From contig JAJQJQ010000006.1 in the NCBI GenBank assembly GCA_028622995.1, forward strand, positions 6,758,001 to 6,822,000: a stretch of DNA of 64,000 nt. The letters run 5' to 3'. A program made the translations under genes and the position numbers. This document shows positions 12,740 to 23,257 of the stretch, piece after piece; position 1 is the first letter of the stretch, and every line of letters starts with the position of its first letter. The notes beneath the pieces are model-generated. The model worked only from the letters and a program-made list of their open reading frames with translations. It made no database searches and was not told where the DNA came from. Source of the stretch: Panagrolaimus kolymaensis (lineage: Eukaryota; Nematoda; Chromadorea; Rhabditida; Panagrolaimidae).

Positions 12740-13231
12740 TCAATTCATAAAAGAAACATTGTTTGTTACTGGATCATTCGAAATGGTTCTTTCGGGTGTT
12801 GTTCGACAACTTGCTTCCGCAGCTTCAAGTTCTTCTAATTCTTTTAAAAGTTTTGCATTCTCTTCTTCCACCACTTTCACTTCTTTTTCTGCTTCATCAG
12901 CTTCATTTTGAAGGGATTGCATTTGTTCAATGGTTTTGCAAAGGATTTGAGCTCGTGAAGCTCGTTCATGATTAAAATTAGGTATTTCATCTTTTAATGA
13001 ACCATACATATCTTTAATATTATCTCGACGTCGACGCTCTAGGGCATTATGTTGCGCTCTTGCATGTTTTTTGTGGTCATGAGTTACTCCAGAATTTTCA
13101 CCATTTGGATTTGGTGAAGCTGTTTCGATGTCGATCTTAAAAAAGTGTGCATTTATTGGAGTCGATTGGAAATACATACATACCTCATTATCACTATATT
13201 CATTTTCACTATCAGAATGTCGATAACTCAT
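12740..13231 (-). CDS. mxl-1: MAX-like bHLH-zipper transcription factor
   Basis: Two exons, 13231-13184 and 13135-12740, joined in phase 0, give 147 aa. Residues 35-50 form the basic region ([19 protein letters not shown]). It carries the His-Asn-x-x-Glu-Arg-x-Arg-Arg array that reads E-box CACGTG. The helix-loop-helix follows ([13 protein letters not shown] then [18 protein letters not shown]). A leucine-zipper/coiled coil of about 35 residues is rich in Glu and Lys. Short length with no transactivation domain is typical of MAX, the obligate partner of MYC/MAD-type proteins. In nematodes MXL-1 partners MDL-1, and MXL-3 is a homodimerising relative; the DNIKDMY segment favours MXL-1. It is divergent from the BMS1 operon, sharing a 445 base upstream region. 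Confidence 0.85.
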   Translation of the reverse strand: MSYRHSDSENEYSDNEVCMYFQSTPINAHFFKIDIETASPNPNGENSGVTHDHKKHARAQHNALERRRRDNIKDMYGSLKDEIPNFNHERASRAQILCKTIEQMQSLQNEADEAEKEVKVVEEENAKLLKELEELEAAEASCRTTPERTISNDPVTNNVSFMN

Positions 13232-13675
13232 TATTAATATTTTTTGAACAATAATAAAAATTATGGCGTGTAAATTAAAAAAATTATTTAATGATGGCTA
13301 AAAATTTAGAAATAATAGCTTTTTATAACTAACTATCTCTTGTTTTTAATGCTGTCAAAACAAGCAAGTAATAGTTACTAAATCCTTTGTAAATAAATAA
13401 ATAAATAAATTGGTAGAGCTATTAGCTAGCGATTAATTAAAATCACAAAGAAATATAAAAAAATTGGTGAAGAAAATTTCTGTAAACTCCAAAAACTTTT
13501 ATTATCATCGACCTTATATTTTCTTGACGCGAAAACATATAAAAAATTTTTTGTGGCTGAATCTTTCATTTTGATCCTCAACTCTTTTTTTTTTGTTGAA
13601 AACTTGTTCGAAATATTTCTTTGAAATTTTTTATTGATTTACAGAATATTTTGATTTTAATGTTAATCAGATATT
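13232..13675. promoter_or_regulatory. shared divergent upstream region of mxl-1 and BMS1
   Basis: About 445 bases between two divergent start codons. It includes a short AAAT tandem run around 13389-13409 and an acceptor-like TTAATCAG ending at 13670, six bases before the BMS1 start. I recognise no specific factor site. It must contain both promoters unless BMS1 is driven from further away. Confidence 0.5.
13659..13675 (+). other. candidate trans-splice acceptor before BMS1
   Basis: TGTTAATCAG ends at 13670, leaving a five-base leader before the ATG at 13676. No upstream exon is evident, so a spliced-leader acceptor is the simplest reading for a nematode gene. Confidence 0.45.
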
Positions 13676-16600
13676 ATGGATACCAAAGAACAAAAGAATA
13701 AAAAACATGCAGGTAAGCTATTAAACCATTTTCATCAAAAGTTCTTACATCTTTGTTTTTAGTTCACAAAACTGGTGGAAAAATTACGAAGAAAACCAAA
13801 GCTGACGCTAAACAAGGAAAATTATCTAAAACTAATAATCTCAAAGCCTTCACTTTCAAATCAGCTAACAGAGCTCGTATTGCTATTTCGAGGTTAGTTT
13901 CATTATTGCTTCATTTTTTGTACATTGATTATTCCTTTTTTAGAGCTGCAAATTTAACTGAACGTAAAATTCATGCTCCTCTTGTTGATCGAACTCCTGT
14001 AGAACCTCCTCCAGTAGTTGTTGCAATTGTTGGACCTTCAAAAGTTGGAAAATCAACACTTCTTCGGGATCTTCTCAAACATTATGTCAAAAATACAATA
14101 GTGGATATTCGTGGTCCAGTTACTGTGGTTACAGGAAAAAACCGACGTGTTACTTTCATCGAAGTTCAAAATGACATAAATTCTATGATTGATGCTGCAA
14201 AAGTAGCTGATTTAATTTTGTTAATGATTGATGCATCATTCGGGTTTGAAATGGAAACATTTGAATTGCTTAATATCTGTCAAGTTCATGGTATGCCTAA
14301 AATTATGGGAGTTTTAAGTCATATGGATTTGTTAAAGAATGAAAAAGATGTTAAAAATGCGAAGAAAATCCTCAAGCACAGATTTTGGACTGAAGTTTAT
14401 GAAGTTAGTTTTTTGTTTCTTTAGTTAGTAAATATTTACATTACTGTTTTAGGGAGCTAAATTATTCTATCTTTCTGGTATTATTAATGAACATTATCTT
14501 CCAAATGAAATCAAAAATCTTGCTCGTTTTGTTTCTGTTATGAAGTTTCGCCCTATTCTTTGGAGAACCTCTCATCCTTACATCCTTGTTGATCGAATGG
14601 AAGATTTAACTGATCCAGAAGAAATTCGTGCCAATGATCGCATCGATCGTACTGTATCTCTGTATGGTTGGGTTCGAGGAAGCCATCTGAAAAATCATTG
14701 TGCTGTTCATTTACCTGGTATTGGTGATCTTAGAGTTAAAGACGTCAGTCGTTTAACAGATCCTTGTCCAATGCCTAATTCTGAACGCATTCGTCGAAGT
14801 TTAAATGAAAAGGAAAGAGCTGTATATGCACCTTTCTCGGGTCTTGGTGGCATTGTTTATGATAAAGATGCAACTTACATTGAAACAGGAGGTGCTGGTG
14901 CTTTTCAAAAGAATAAGAAGAAGGATGAATTGGTTGAAGCACTAGAAAATGTTCAAGATACTATGGATTCTAAAATTCAAAAATCATCTTTAAAACTCTT
15001 GAATGATTACGCTCCTGTCGAAATGGAAGACGATGAAGAGGAAGAAGAAATAGATGATGATAATGAAAATCTCAGTGAAGGCGATTTCGAAAGCGAAGAT
15101 GAAGAAGAAAGTGAAGGTGATCCAGGCGATGGAGCGAACAAATGGTCCGGACTTGCTGATAAAGCGTTATCACAATATAAAGGAAAGAAACGAACAAGAA
15201 TAAATTGGCATCGCATCGTTTATGATTACAATGGTTTGCTTGTTTTTTAATTTTTTCCTTAGTTATATTGTAATGTTTTTAGGTGAAGATCTTGAAGCTA
15301 ACAATGACTCTGATGATGATCTCACTGGTGGAATTTTTCGTGTCCACCGCCGTGTTCAACGATTAGGCGAGAAGAAACCATTCAAGGATCTTGAAGATGG
15401 TTATTGTTATAAGCAAGCAACGTCCTCATCTACATTCTTAACCTTAGAAGCTGTTTTCGATATTAAAGATTGGAATGAAGATGATATACGTGACTCAATT
15501 CGCGATTGCTTTGTTACTGGGAAATGGGATCCAGAAGATCAAAAAGATGGCGTTGATAGTGAAGATGAAGGTATCGGAGACGACAATGAAGCAGGAAAAG
15601 AAGGTAGTGATGATGATGATTATGAAGATATGCTAGGCCCTGATGATAAAAAAGAAGACGAAACGTCGAAAAAATCAGTTGAAACTGAAGAGCAAGCAGC
15701 AGAAAGACGTCGTCAAATGAAAGAGAGACTCAAGAAACAATTCGATGCGGAATATGATGAAGTGAGTTTAAAAGAATTATAATAAAAGCCAGTTCCATTT
15801 TGTTCTTCGTAACAGATAAAAGGATTAACTAATATAAATTTTTAATTTTAGATCAAAGAACCTTACAATGCTTTAAAAGCTGAATTGGATTTACAATCAA
15901 AGGTAATTTTTACTTTATTGTAGTGTATGATTTTAAGTTACTTTTTTTAGCGAAATAAGAGCGCTTTCGATGATATGGATGATGAGCAGAGATATGCCAT
16001 GGAAGGTTTTCGTCCAGGATTGTATGTTCGTGTAGAAATTGATAATGTTCCTGTTGAATTCATTGATCACTTTAATCCACATGCGCCATACATTCTTGGA
16101 GGCTTATTACCTGGTGAACAAAATCTTGGATTTGTTCAGGTTCGTATTAAAAAACATCGTTGGCATGATCGAACTCTCAAATCTCGTGATCCTTTGATTA
16201 TTTCCTGTGGATGGAGACGCTTTCAAACTGTTGTCGTTTATTCTATTCAAGATCACAATTTGCGAAATCGTTTCATCAAATACACTCCTCAAAATATGTT
16301 CTGTCATGGAGTATTTTGGGCTCCTTTGGTTGCTCAAAATACTGGGTTTGTTGCTGTTCAATCCATAGATGAGAAAATTGTAAGTTTACCGTAACTTATT
16401 TTGGGTGATTAACGTTATGATTTTAGCAAGGATTCCGAATTGCTGCAACTGGCGGTGTTTTAGCTATGGATAAATCGATTCAAGTGGTAAAGAAATTGAA
16501 GCTCGTTGGTCATCCTTTAGAAATTCATAAAAATACTGCTTTCATCAAAGGAATGTTTAACTCATCTCTTGAAGTGGCTCGTTTTCAAGGAGCTCTAATT

Positions 16601-17327
16601 AAAACTGTCAGCGGAATTCGTGGTTTTATAAAGAAGGCACACAATCACCTTGATGGAGCGTTTCGAGCAACTTTTGAAGATAAAATTAAAATGAGTGGTA
16701 TGATTTCAATACTCTTAATCATCATAACTTGTTTTATTTTTAGATATTGTCTTTTTACGATCATGGGCAACAGTACCTCTTCCTAGATTTTATACTCCTG
16801 TCACTGATAAACTTCTTCCTCCAGTGGAAAAATGGCTTGGAATGAAAACAGTTGGTAGACTTCGTTATGAACTTGGAATTACAACTGCTGATAAAGTCGA
16901 TTCACATTATCGCGAAGTTGAAAAACCTGAATACATCAAAGGTCAATTATTTATTCCAAAGAAACTTCAACGTGATTTACCGTATGATCTCAAACCCAAA
17001 GGAGATGTTGAATCGGCCAAAGCTAATTACCTTGCTAAAAAGCATAAAATGCCTGAACTTGTCAAGAAACATACTGCTGTAATTTTGGAACCTCATGAAA
17101 GTCGAGCTCGACAACTGATGGAAATGTTACAAACTGTAGGAAAGGACAATCAAGAAAAAGCCGATAAAGCATCTGAACTTCGTAAACGTAAACATGTTAA
17201 AGAACTCGCTGAAATTAATGAACGACGAGATAAGAAACGTAAAGAAACTCAAAAGAATGTTTGTCGAACTTTATCAAAACGTGAAAAATACCGGGTTAAA
17301 ACGGCTTTGGATGAAATTAAAATGTGA
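13676..17327 (+). CDS. BMS1: Ribosome biogenesis GTPase BMS1
   Basis: Exons 13676-13712, 13763-13892, 13944-14403, 14453-15233, 15283-15761, 15852-15902, 15951-16379, 16427-16697, 16744-17327, giving 1,073 aa. BMS1 is a nucleolar GTPase of the 90S pre-ribosome (small subunit processome) that binds RCL1 and U3 complexes. The basic N-terminus leads to a P-loop GPSKVGKST at residues 86-94, then [11 protein letters not shown] and the guanine-site region SHMDLL. An AARP2CN-type segment follows ([19 protein letters not shown]-like [18 protein letters not shown]). A long acidic linker ([39 protein letters not shown]) precedes the C-terminal RIBIOP/DUF663 core with [19 protein letters not shown] and CGWRRFQT. 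The tail is basic (KERKETQ-like). Length is slightly short against the roughly 1,180-1,280 of yeast and human, mainly in the linker. It is probably the first gene of an operon. Confidence 0.95.
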
Positions 17328-17820
17328 TTTACTTGTTGAATTTTTCGTTGTTGTTGTTGTTTAAATTTTAAATAAATTAGTTTTATTACATATCAACGTG
17401 TATCTTTATCGCATAAAATCATCCAAAATAACTTGAAGCTCGTTTAGATAGGGTTGAATGGCAAAATGTCACTAACCTTTTAATATTCTCGCGATGAAAA
17501 AATTCGCTAATTCAAGTTAGCAAAATATTTTATTCCACCAAAAAAAATCATTCAAAGTTTGAGTTTGAAAGTGACTTTTATTATATTTTTTTACCTGAAT
17601 CTTCCAAACCACGAATAGCTATCTCCTCTCGATTTACACCAATTTTTGTTTTAAATCCTTTTTTGTATTTCTTTCTTGAATAGGATGAATAAATTTTTCC
17701 CTTTTATCATAAAATAAGGAATTATATTCATAGTGATTTTTTTAATCTATCGGGTGATCATAAAAATCTTGTATTTCTGCGAGTTTTAGAAATAACACCA
17801 TAAGTATTCGTACTTTTCAG
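17328..17820. other. intercistronic region upstream of the DUF-type gene
   Basis: 493 bases from the BMS1 stop to an acceptor TTTTCAG that abuts the next ATG at 17821. It contains the BMS1 poly(A) signal and T-rich sequence, and no gene. The acceptor directly at the start codon means that gene almost certainly receives its 5' end by trans-splicing. Confidence 0.5.
17371..17376 (+). terminator. poly(A) signal of BMS1
   Basis: AATAAA 43 bases after the BMS1 stop codon, followed by TTAG and T-rich sequence. Position and form are those expected of a nematode cleavage signal. Confidence 0.6.
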
Positions 17821-18650
17821 ATGATAGGTATCGAACCTTGGGTCTGGAATTTCACTCAATTCTGGTACAAAGGCCAAACAAAAGATTTTATTGCGCAGGT
17901 TCATCTTCCAAGAATTGAATATGCTATATGGTGGACAATGAAATGTGCTGAAGTTTCAGCTTTCGTTGGTAATAATATTATTTATTTTTTGAGGCTTACT
18001 TAAAAATATTTCATCAAACCATCCCATTATCATAAATATATTTATAGGTGGTGTTATTGTTCATCCTATTTATCGGTTTTACCGTCTTCGACAACTTACA
18101 CCTGAAACAACAACAAATAATTCTAAAAAAGTTATCAGAAATTTATGTCGAAAAATTCAAGGTCGATTTTTAATTGCTGGTCTTGTTTCTGGTCCAGCTC
18201 TATCAGTTGCATACACTTATTCACAAAATTGGAGTGAAAAAGATCTTCGAGATGAATGTTATAAAATTCGTTGCAATACTCCTGATCTTTTATGGGATCG
18301 TCATGCAACGTTATTCTTTTTAATGGGTTGGTATTGGAAGAGATTTCAAGGAGGATGTGATGGAATTAATATTGCCCTTGCGTATACAGCTTTTTATAAA
18401 ACCGTAAGATTTTATTAGAGTGGTTAAATAAACATAATGGGTTTTTGTAATTTAGGTTCTTGAGAAATATACGAATCCATTTTTGATTGATAAATTTAAG
18501 ACCGAAGACAAATATAAATCTATTTATGAAGCTGAAGCAAATAAAGATAGAATCACACGATTTTGGCATGATTTGGCTCTTCAAGGCGAAAATGATAAGA
18601 ATCTTCACGCTAATGCAGTTGAGACAAATTCTAATAATGTTTCTCCATAA
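17821..18650 (+). CDS. Conserved membrane-associated protein of unknown function (DUF1757-like, tentative)
   Basis: Exons 17821-17968, 18048-18403, 18456-18650, giving 232 aa. I do not recognise it with certainty. The N-terminus is aromatic (EPWVWNFTQFWYKG). A segment VSAFVGGVIVHPIYRFYRLR could be a membrane hairpin or amphipathic helix. A second hydrophobic stretch is RFLIAGLVSGPALSVAYTY. After it come two cysteines (DECYKIRCNTPDLLWDRH) and LFFLMGWYWKRFQGG, then a charged tail. The layout suggests a small multi-span protein, perhaps of mitochondria, and I recall a nematode family of this kind annotated only as DUF1757; that label is from memory and unverified. No signal peptide. The start is fixed by the TTTTCAG acceptor directly before the ATG. 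It lies between BMS1 and a PDZ gene in one orientation, as in an operon. Confidence 0.75.
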
Positions 18651-18914
18651 TTCATCGACCTCATTATTTTGACAATGCTTCGTGAAGATGTTGCTTTGCA
18701 TAACTTTGTTTTTTATTAGATACCTTTTTTATGTATGTTAGGAAAAATTGTTGTTATTAGAAATTCATAAAGTTTATTTTTTCTCCATTTTCTATTGTGT
18801 TTCTTTACACGCAAAATTTGCATATTATTTCCAATGCAACAACAACCATTTTGAATTTGTTTTCGTTTTCTTTCTCACATCGTTTTTTCACAATTTTTAG
18901 AAATCACAATCATC
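18651..18914. other. intercistronic spacer with trans-splice acceptor (TTTTTAG at 18900)
   Basis: 264 bases between a stop codon and the next start, within the 100-400 base range of nematode operon spacers. The acceptor CAATTTTTAG ends at 18900 and leaves a 14-base leader before the ATG at 18915. No promoter-like or coding signal is seen. Confidence 0.5.
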
Positions 18915-20560
18915 ATGTCGGATAACAATGCTTCGAATGATCCTGCATCAACTCAAGGAGATGAAAATAATACTACGGCAGAAAATAAAACTGAACAGTA
19001 TGTTTACTCATTTTTTTAATCTTCACATTTTGCTATTACATTTTTTAGGGAAGAAACACCTGAACAAGAACAAGTTACAGCTGTAGAGGATGTTCGAACA
19101 TTAAAACCTCCAACTTCATCTGCATCACCACCTCAAGCACCACCATCATCGACGACAACAGGAATTTCAAATGTAAAGCCTCCACCATCAAACGATCCTG
19201 TAACAATGGATGTTGCAACTGCTGTACCTAAAAAATATCGAAAAGCTGATCCACCACTATCATTTGGTTATGGTCCAACATTTCCTGAAAAACTCTTTGA
19301 ACGATTACAACTTAAAATTGATATATCTGGTGGAATAAAACTACGATTTCAATTAACAAAATCTTTGATAGTTGCTGTAATACCTGATGGTTCACCAGCT
19401 ATAGGAATATTAGAACCTGGTGATTGGATTCGATGTGTTGATGGAATAAATGTTGAAACTCGAAGAAAAGTTTATTCATTGATAAAGCAAAAATTCAAAA
19501 ATGAACCACATTCAGTAAGTTTGCATTTTCTTTTCTTTTTTTGTTGTTGTCATTTTTCGCTGTCTAAGCTTTTAGTTTTTTTAGATAATATTCAATGTAA
19601 AGCGACCAATAAAAACTGTATTTTTAACAAATGAAAAACAAATCAACGAATACCTTCCACCTGTAATTGAAATTTTACCTGGTTATAGTTATCTTCTCGC
19701 ATTTGTTGCAACATTTCCTGGAGCTAAAATTGGTTTACATGTAAAATCATTTGAAAATAGAGTTTATGTTTCATCAATATCTCATGGTTCTTTAGCTGAA
19801 GCTACATTTCACATTGGTGATGTGATACTTTCGGTTGATGATTGTAAGAATTTTGGATGTCATATTGTGTTTATAATTGAAACCTTTTTTAGTTGCAATT
19901 GCAAGTGTTTCTGATGCTCATAAAAAAATTCAAGATGCGTTAAAAACGAAAAAATGGGTTTGTTTCTTTTGTTTTTTGTGTATCTGTTTTTATAGCAAAA
20001 TATTTTAAGGTTCAAACGGTTCTTGAAAGGGCTGAAACAAAAGTAGCGTTGCAAAGAATGAATGTTGCATTGAAAGCTGATAGAAAAATGGATATCGATC
20101 CTAAAATGGCTGATGATATTAATGTAATTGTTGCAAAAGAATTAAGAAAAATGAAAGACGAAAAGGATAATTGCAATAAAGGAATACTTAAAATCGAAAT
20201 CAAAACTTCACGGCTGTAAGTTGCCTTTTAATGGAAACTAAACCTTTGTATTTTGAAATTTTTAGGGTGAGCATTGCACAAACTTCAAAAGAAACTCCAA
20301 TTCAATGTGATCCAGTGAATCTCAAGCTTTTGGTAAAAGTTCCAATAAATCGACAACCGCTTCTTGTAAGACGACGATTTGCGAGAGAAAGAAATTCTCG
20401 ACCATTTGGTTCTCAACAAGGTGTTTCGAAGCAAATGAAAACACCCAATGGTATCGTCTACACTGAATTCATTCCAAATTCAAGCAGCTCAACTTCAAGT
20501 AGTCAAAATTCAAATACATCTCGTTCTCATAGTGCTCCTTCAAGTGATAATGACAAATAA
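18915..20560 (+). CDS. Cytosolic protein with two PDZ-like domains
   Basis: Exons 18915-18997, 19049-19514, 19585-19843, 19893-19957, 20010-20215, 20266-20560, giving 457 aa. The first 95 residues are a disordered acidic and Pro/Ser/Thr region. The first PDZ-like fold is at about 105-190: a beta strand IKLRFQLTKS, then VAVIPDGSPAIGILEPGDWIRCVDGINV and a terminal strand FNVKRPI. The second is at about 215-300: IGLHVKSFENRVYVSSISHGSLAEATFHIGDVILSVDD followed by a helix. Both show the PDZ logic of xGS/PA...GD.I..V..., though the carboxylate loop is degenerate (no clear GLGF). The C-terminus is Ser/Thr-rich with dibasic stretches. No enzyme domain, so a scaffold or adaptor is likely; partners are unknown. 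I recall several such PDZ-only proteins in nematodes but cannot name the orthologue. Probable third gene of the BMS1 operon. Confidence 0.8.
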
Positions 20561-21013
20561 GAAAACATAAAATATTTTATTGTTAATTAAAAAAATTTAT
20601 AATGCAAAGAAAATAATAAAATAATAAAACCATGAGATTCGATAAATATAATGTTTTCTTTGCTTTCAATCATCAAATTAATTAATAACAATATGTGCAA
20701 ACAAGAAGATAAAAAAGAAGAGGTAAAAAAGGCAACAAAAAATAACATTTATCTGGCTTTTAAGGCGAGGAGGAAAGAGAACCATTTTGAATGAAGATTA
20801 TAGTAAAGTAATAAAGTAATAAAAGGAGATCAAACATGCATAATTAATATATTTTTTTGCGAAATCGAATGATCAAAATGTTATAAATTTTTGACCATTG
20901 CTGTTGGTTTTAAGCATAGAAGAAATTACGGTAAAGTAAAACGATAAAATTAACAACATGAAGAACAAACAAAAAAAGGTAAGAAAGAGATCAAATATTT
21001 GGTCTAATAATAA
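20561..21013. other. convergent intergenic region
   Basis: 453 bases between the stops of the PDZ gene (+) and the zinc-module gene (-). A/T-rich, with overlapping AATAA(A) runs around 20613-20628 on the plus strand. TTTATT at 20577-20582 (AATAAA on the minus strand) is a possible terminator of the opposite gene. Nothing else seen. Confidence 0.45.
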
Positions 21014-23257
21014 TTAGTCTTCATCAAGAAGTTCAATGCCGCACATGGATGACATTTTAGTCATAAGTTGATTAATTCGATCTTCAACATTTGCCATCGA
21101 CATTTGGGATGTTGCATATTCATGAGCCCAATCACATACAATCATATTATCTTGACTTCTTTGGGAAATAAGAGTTTTCATTCCTTTATTAAATGCTCGA
21201 ATTTCATCCGTTAAAACTCCCATTTCGGGAACCGTAACAAAATAAAGTGTAATTCCACGTTCAAGTTCATCAAAAAAGGCACGCATTTGAAAGAATTCAT
21301 TTTGAACAATATTAATTTTGCGACTTAACGATTCAACATCCAAACATCGAATAATATCATAACCAAGGGTAAAGAAAACATGCTTAGTTTTTGAAAAGCA
21401 ATCATGTTCAGCTTGAGCTTTACGGAATAAACCAAAAATGAGATGCGTAGGAGTTAATGGAAATTCAGCTCTGACAATACTGATAGAAGGATTAAGACTT
21501 TTGGGATTAAATTCTTTTAAAATTGTATCAGAAAAAATTATGATTCTTCCTTGATTTGGAAATTTGGGGAATTGAGAATAACATGAGTTCAAAAGTTCTC
21601 GACGCTGTAAGAATGAAAGATCACAATCTGGAAGCATTTTGGATGGTGGAGTTTGTAAATCATTTGTATGAGGATAAGTGTATTCACTATCATCATCTTC
21701 ATGCTTGGTTGAAGAACCTGTCGAACCATGCTTCTGAAAAATAAACAAAAATATAAATAAAAGAAATAAGAAAATCGAGAAAAGGCTTACCAAAGATGGA
21801 GGAGAAGCAACATTGCTTGAACTTGAAAGAGGTTTATAAATTTTGTATTGAGTTGTTGGAGGATGAGCTGGTCCCATAACTTCTTCAATAAGCTTTCGAA
21901 ATTTTGGATGTGGTTCATTGCCATTTCCATCACTTTGTCTTTTAGCATGTCCATTGCTGCTTCCATTTGTAATGGTTGGACTTCGAAGAAGTGGAGATGA
22001 TAAATTTTGACGAGATGAAAGAGATTGTAAACTTGGAGTCCATTTTTGTCTAGCAGCTTCATAAATACCTGATAATGCTGGAGGTGGTGGACGAAATTTG
22101 GGTTTAATTTCAGGCCGAACTTGTTGACAATGTAAACTAAAGTTGTCACAAATATGTGGCAAACCTCGAGGCATTTCAGGATTTCCAGTTAATACGTTTG
22201 TTTCTCGAACCAATGATAATGATCCTATTTTGGGAGTTGGTAGTTTACGAAAATGTCGCTTATGATATAATGCAATGCAAGCCGTACAACGATAATAATC
22301 ACGTGGGCCTGATTGAGTTCTTGAAAAAACATATCTGCATCCTTCAATTTCTAATCGTTTATCCATAAATTTGCATTTTTCTGCAGGAACAACTTGTTCA
22401 TCATCGATTGCGCTACTGCTAAGATTATGGGAACTATTATTTGCCATGGATTGATTTATTAAAGTAAGGGGATCCATTGAAGATGAATTTTTCTTAATAA
22501 CATCTTTTTTAATTTCTTTTTTTATTTCATCATCAATGGTTTCACGATATTTTTCAATTTCGCAGCAATGTGGAATCCCAGATGGTTGATCAGGATTTCC
22601 ACGAATTTCACCCGTGGATGTTACAAGTTTTAAACTTCCCACTGATGGAACATCAACGTTTATACCTGATTTTGTTACCACTGAAAAAAAAGGAACAAGT
22701 CTGTAAACATTGTATTTTTAAAGGTGCTAAATATACTTACATGCTCTTCTCCTTTGATAAATTCCATAACAAACAACGCAACGAAAATAAACATTTGCTC
22801 GAACATTTAATCTTACAAATTCATATTTGCATTCATCAATTTGTAATCGATTACCATTAAATTTGCATTTTTCTAATGGTATCACTTCTTCTTGGTAAGC
22901 TCGAGCTGATGCTGGTAAGGTTGTATTACCATTTGTGTTGGCCTAAAAAATAACAAGCTCTTTTTTACCACCACAATTTCAAAAAACTCATACTTTTAAT
23001 ACTTGACTTAAAGTTGAAAGTGCAGATTCATTAAAGCCTGGTTCCTCTAATATTGGAGGCTGGTCATCGCCATTTAAAGAATCATGATTTTCTGGGCTTC
23101 CATCATCACCGTATGAATTTATATCATCGATGTTAAATCCATTATAAGCGCTTTCATCAAATTCTGTATCATCCATATTTTCATCTTCTAAATAATCACC
23201 ATTTTGAAGATCTGACGATTTTAATGCGGCATCTATTGATGCCTGTAAGAAATCCAT
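21014..23257 (-). CDS. Tandem FLYWCH-like zinc modules fused to a degenerate SGNH-type domain
   Basis: Minus-strand exons 23257-22994, 22942-22741, 22680-21791, 21733-21014, giving 691 aa. The first 88 residues are acidic. Two homologous modules follow, at about 114-195 and 258-335. Each reads CKF-x3-RL-x-I-x2-C-x-Y-x-F, then Y-F/Y-RC-x2-C-x3-Y-x-K/R-R, then GSL-x-LV and GNP-x-x-P-x-G-I/L-PH-x-C. The spaced Cys/His set suggests zinc binding of FLYWCH/WRKY-like type. A Ser/Pro linker follows. Residues from about 470 to the end look like an SGNH hydrolase: IIIFSDTIL in place of the GDS block, LGYDIIR in place of GxND, and DWAH as the DxxH block. The nucleophile Ser is replaced by Thr and the Gly by Ser, so catalysis is doubtful. 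A nuclear DNA-binding role is inferred. I know no named orthologue. Confidence 0.8.
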
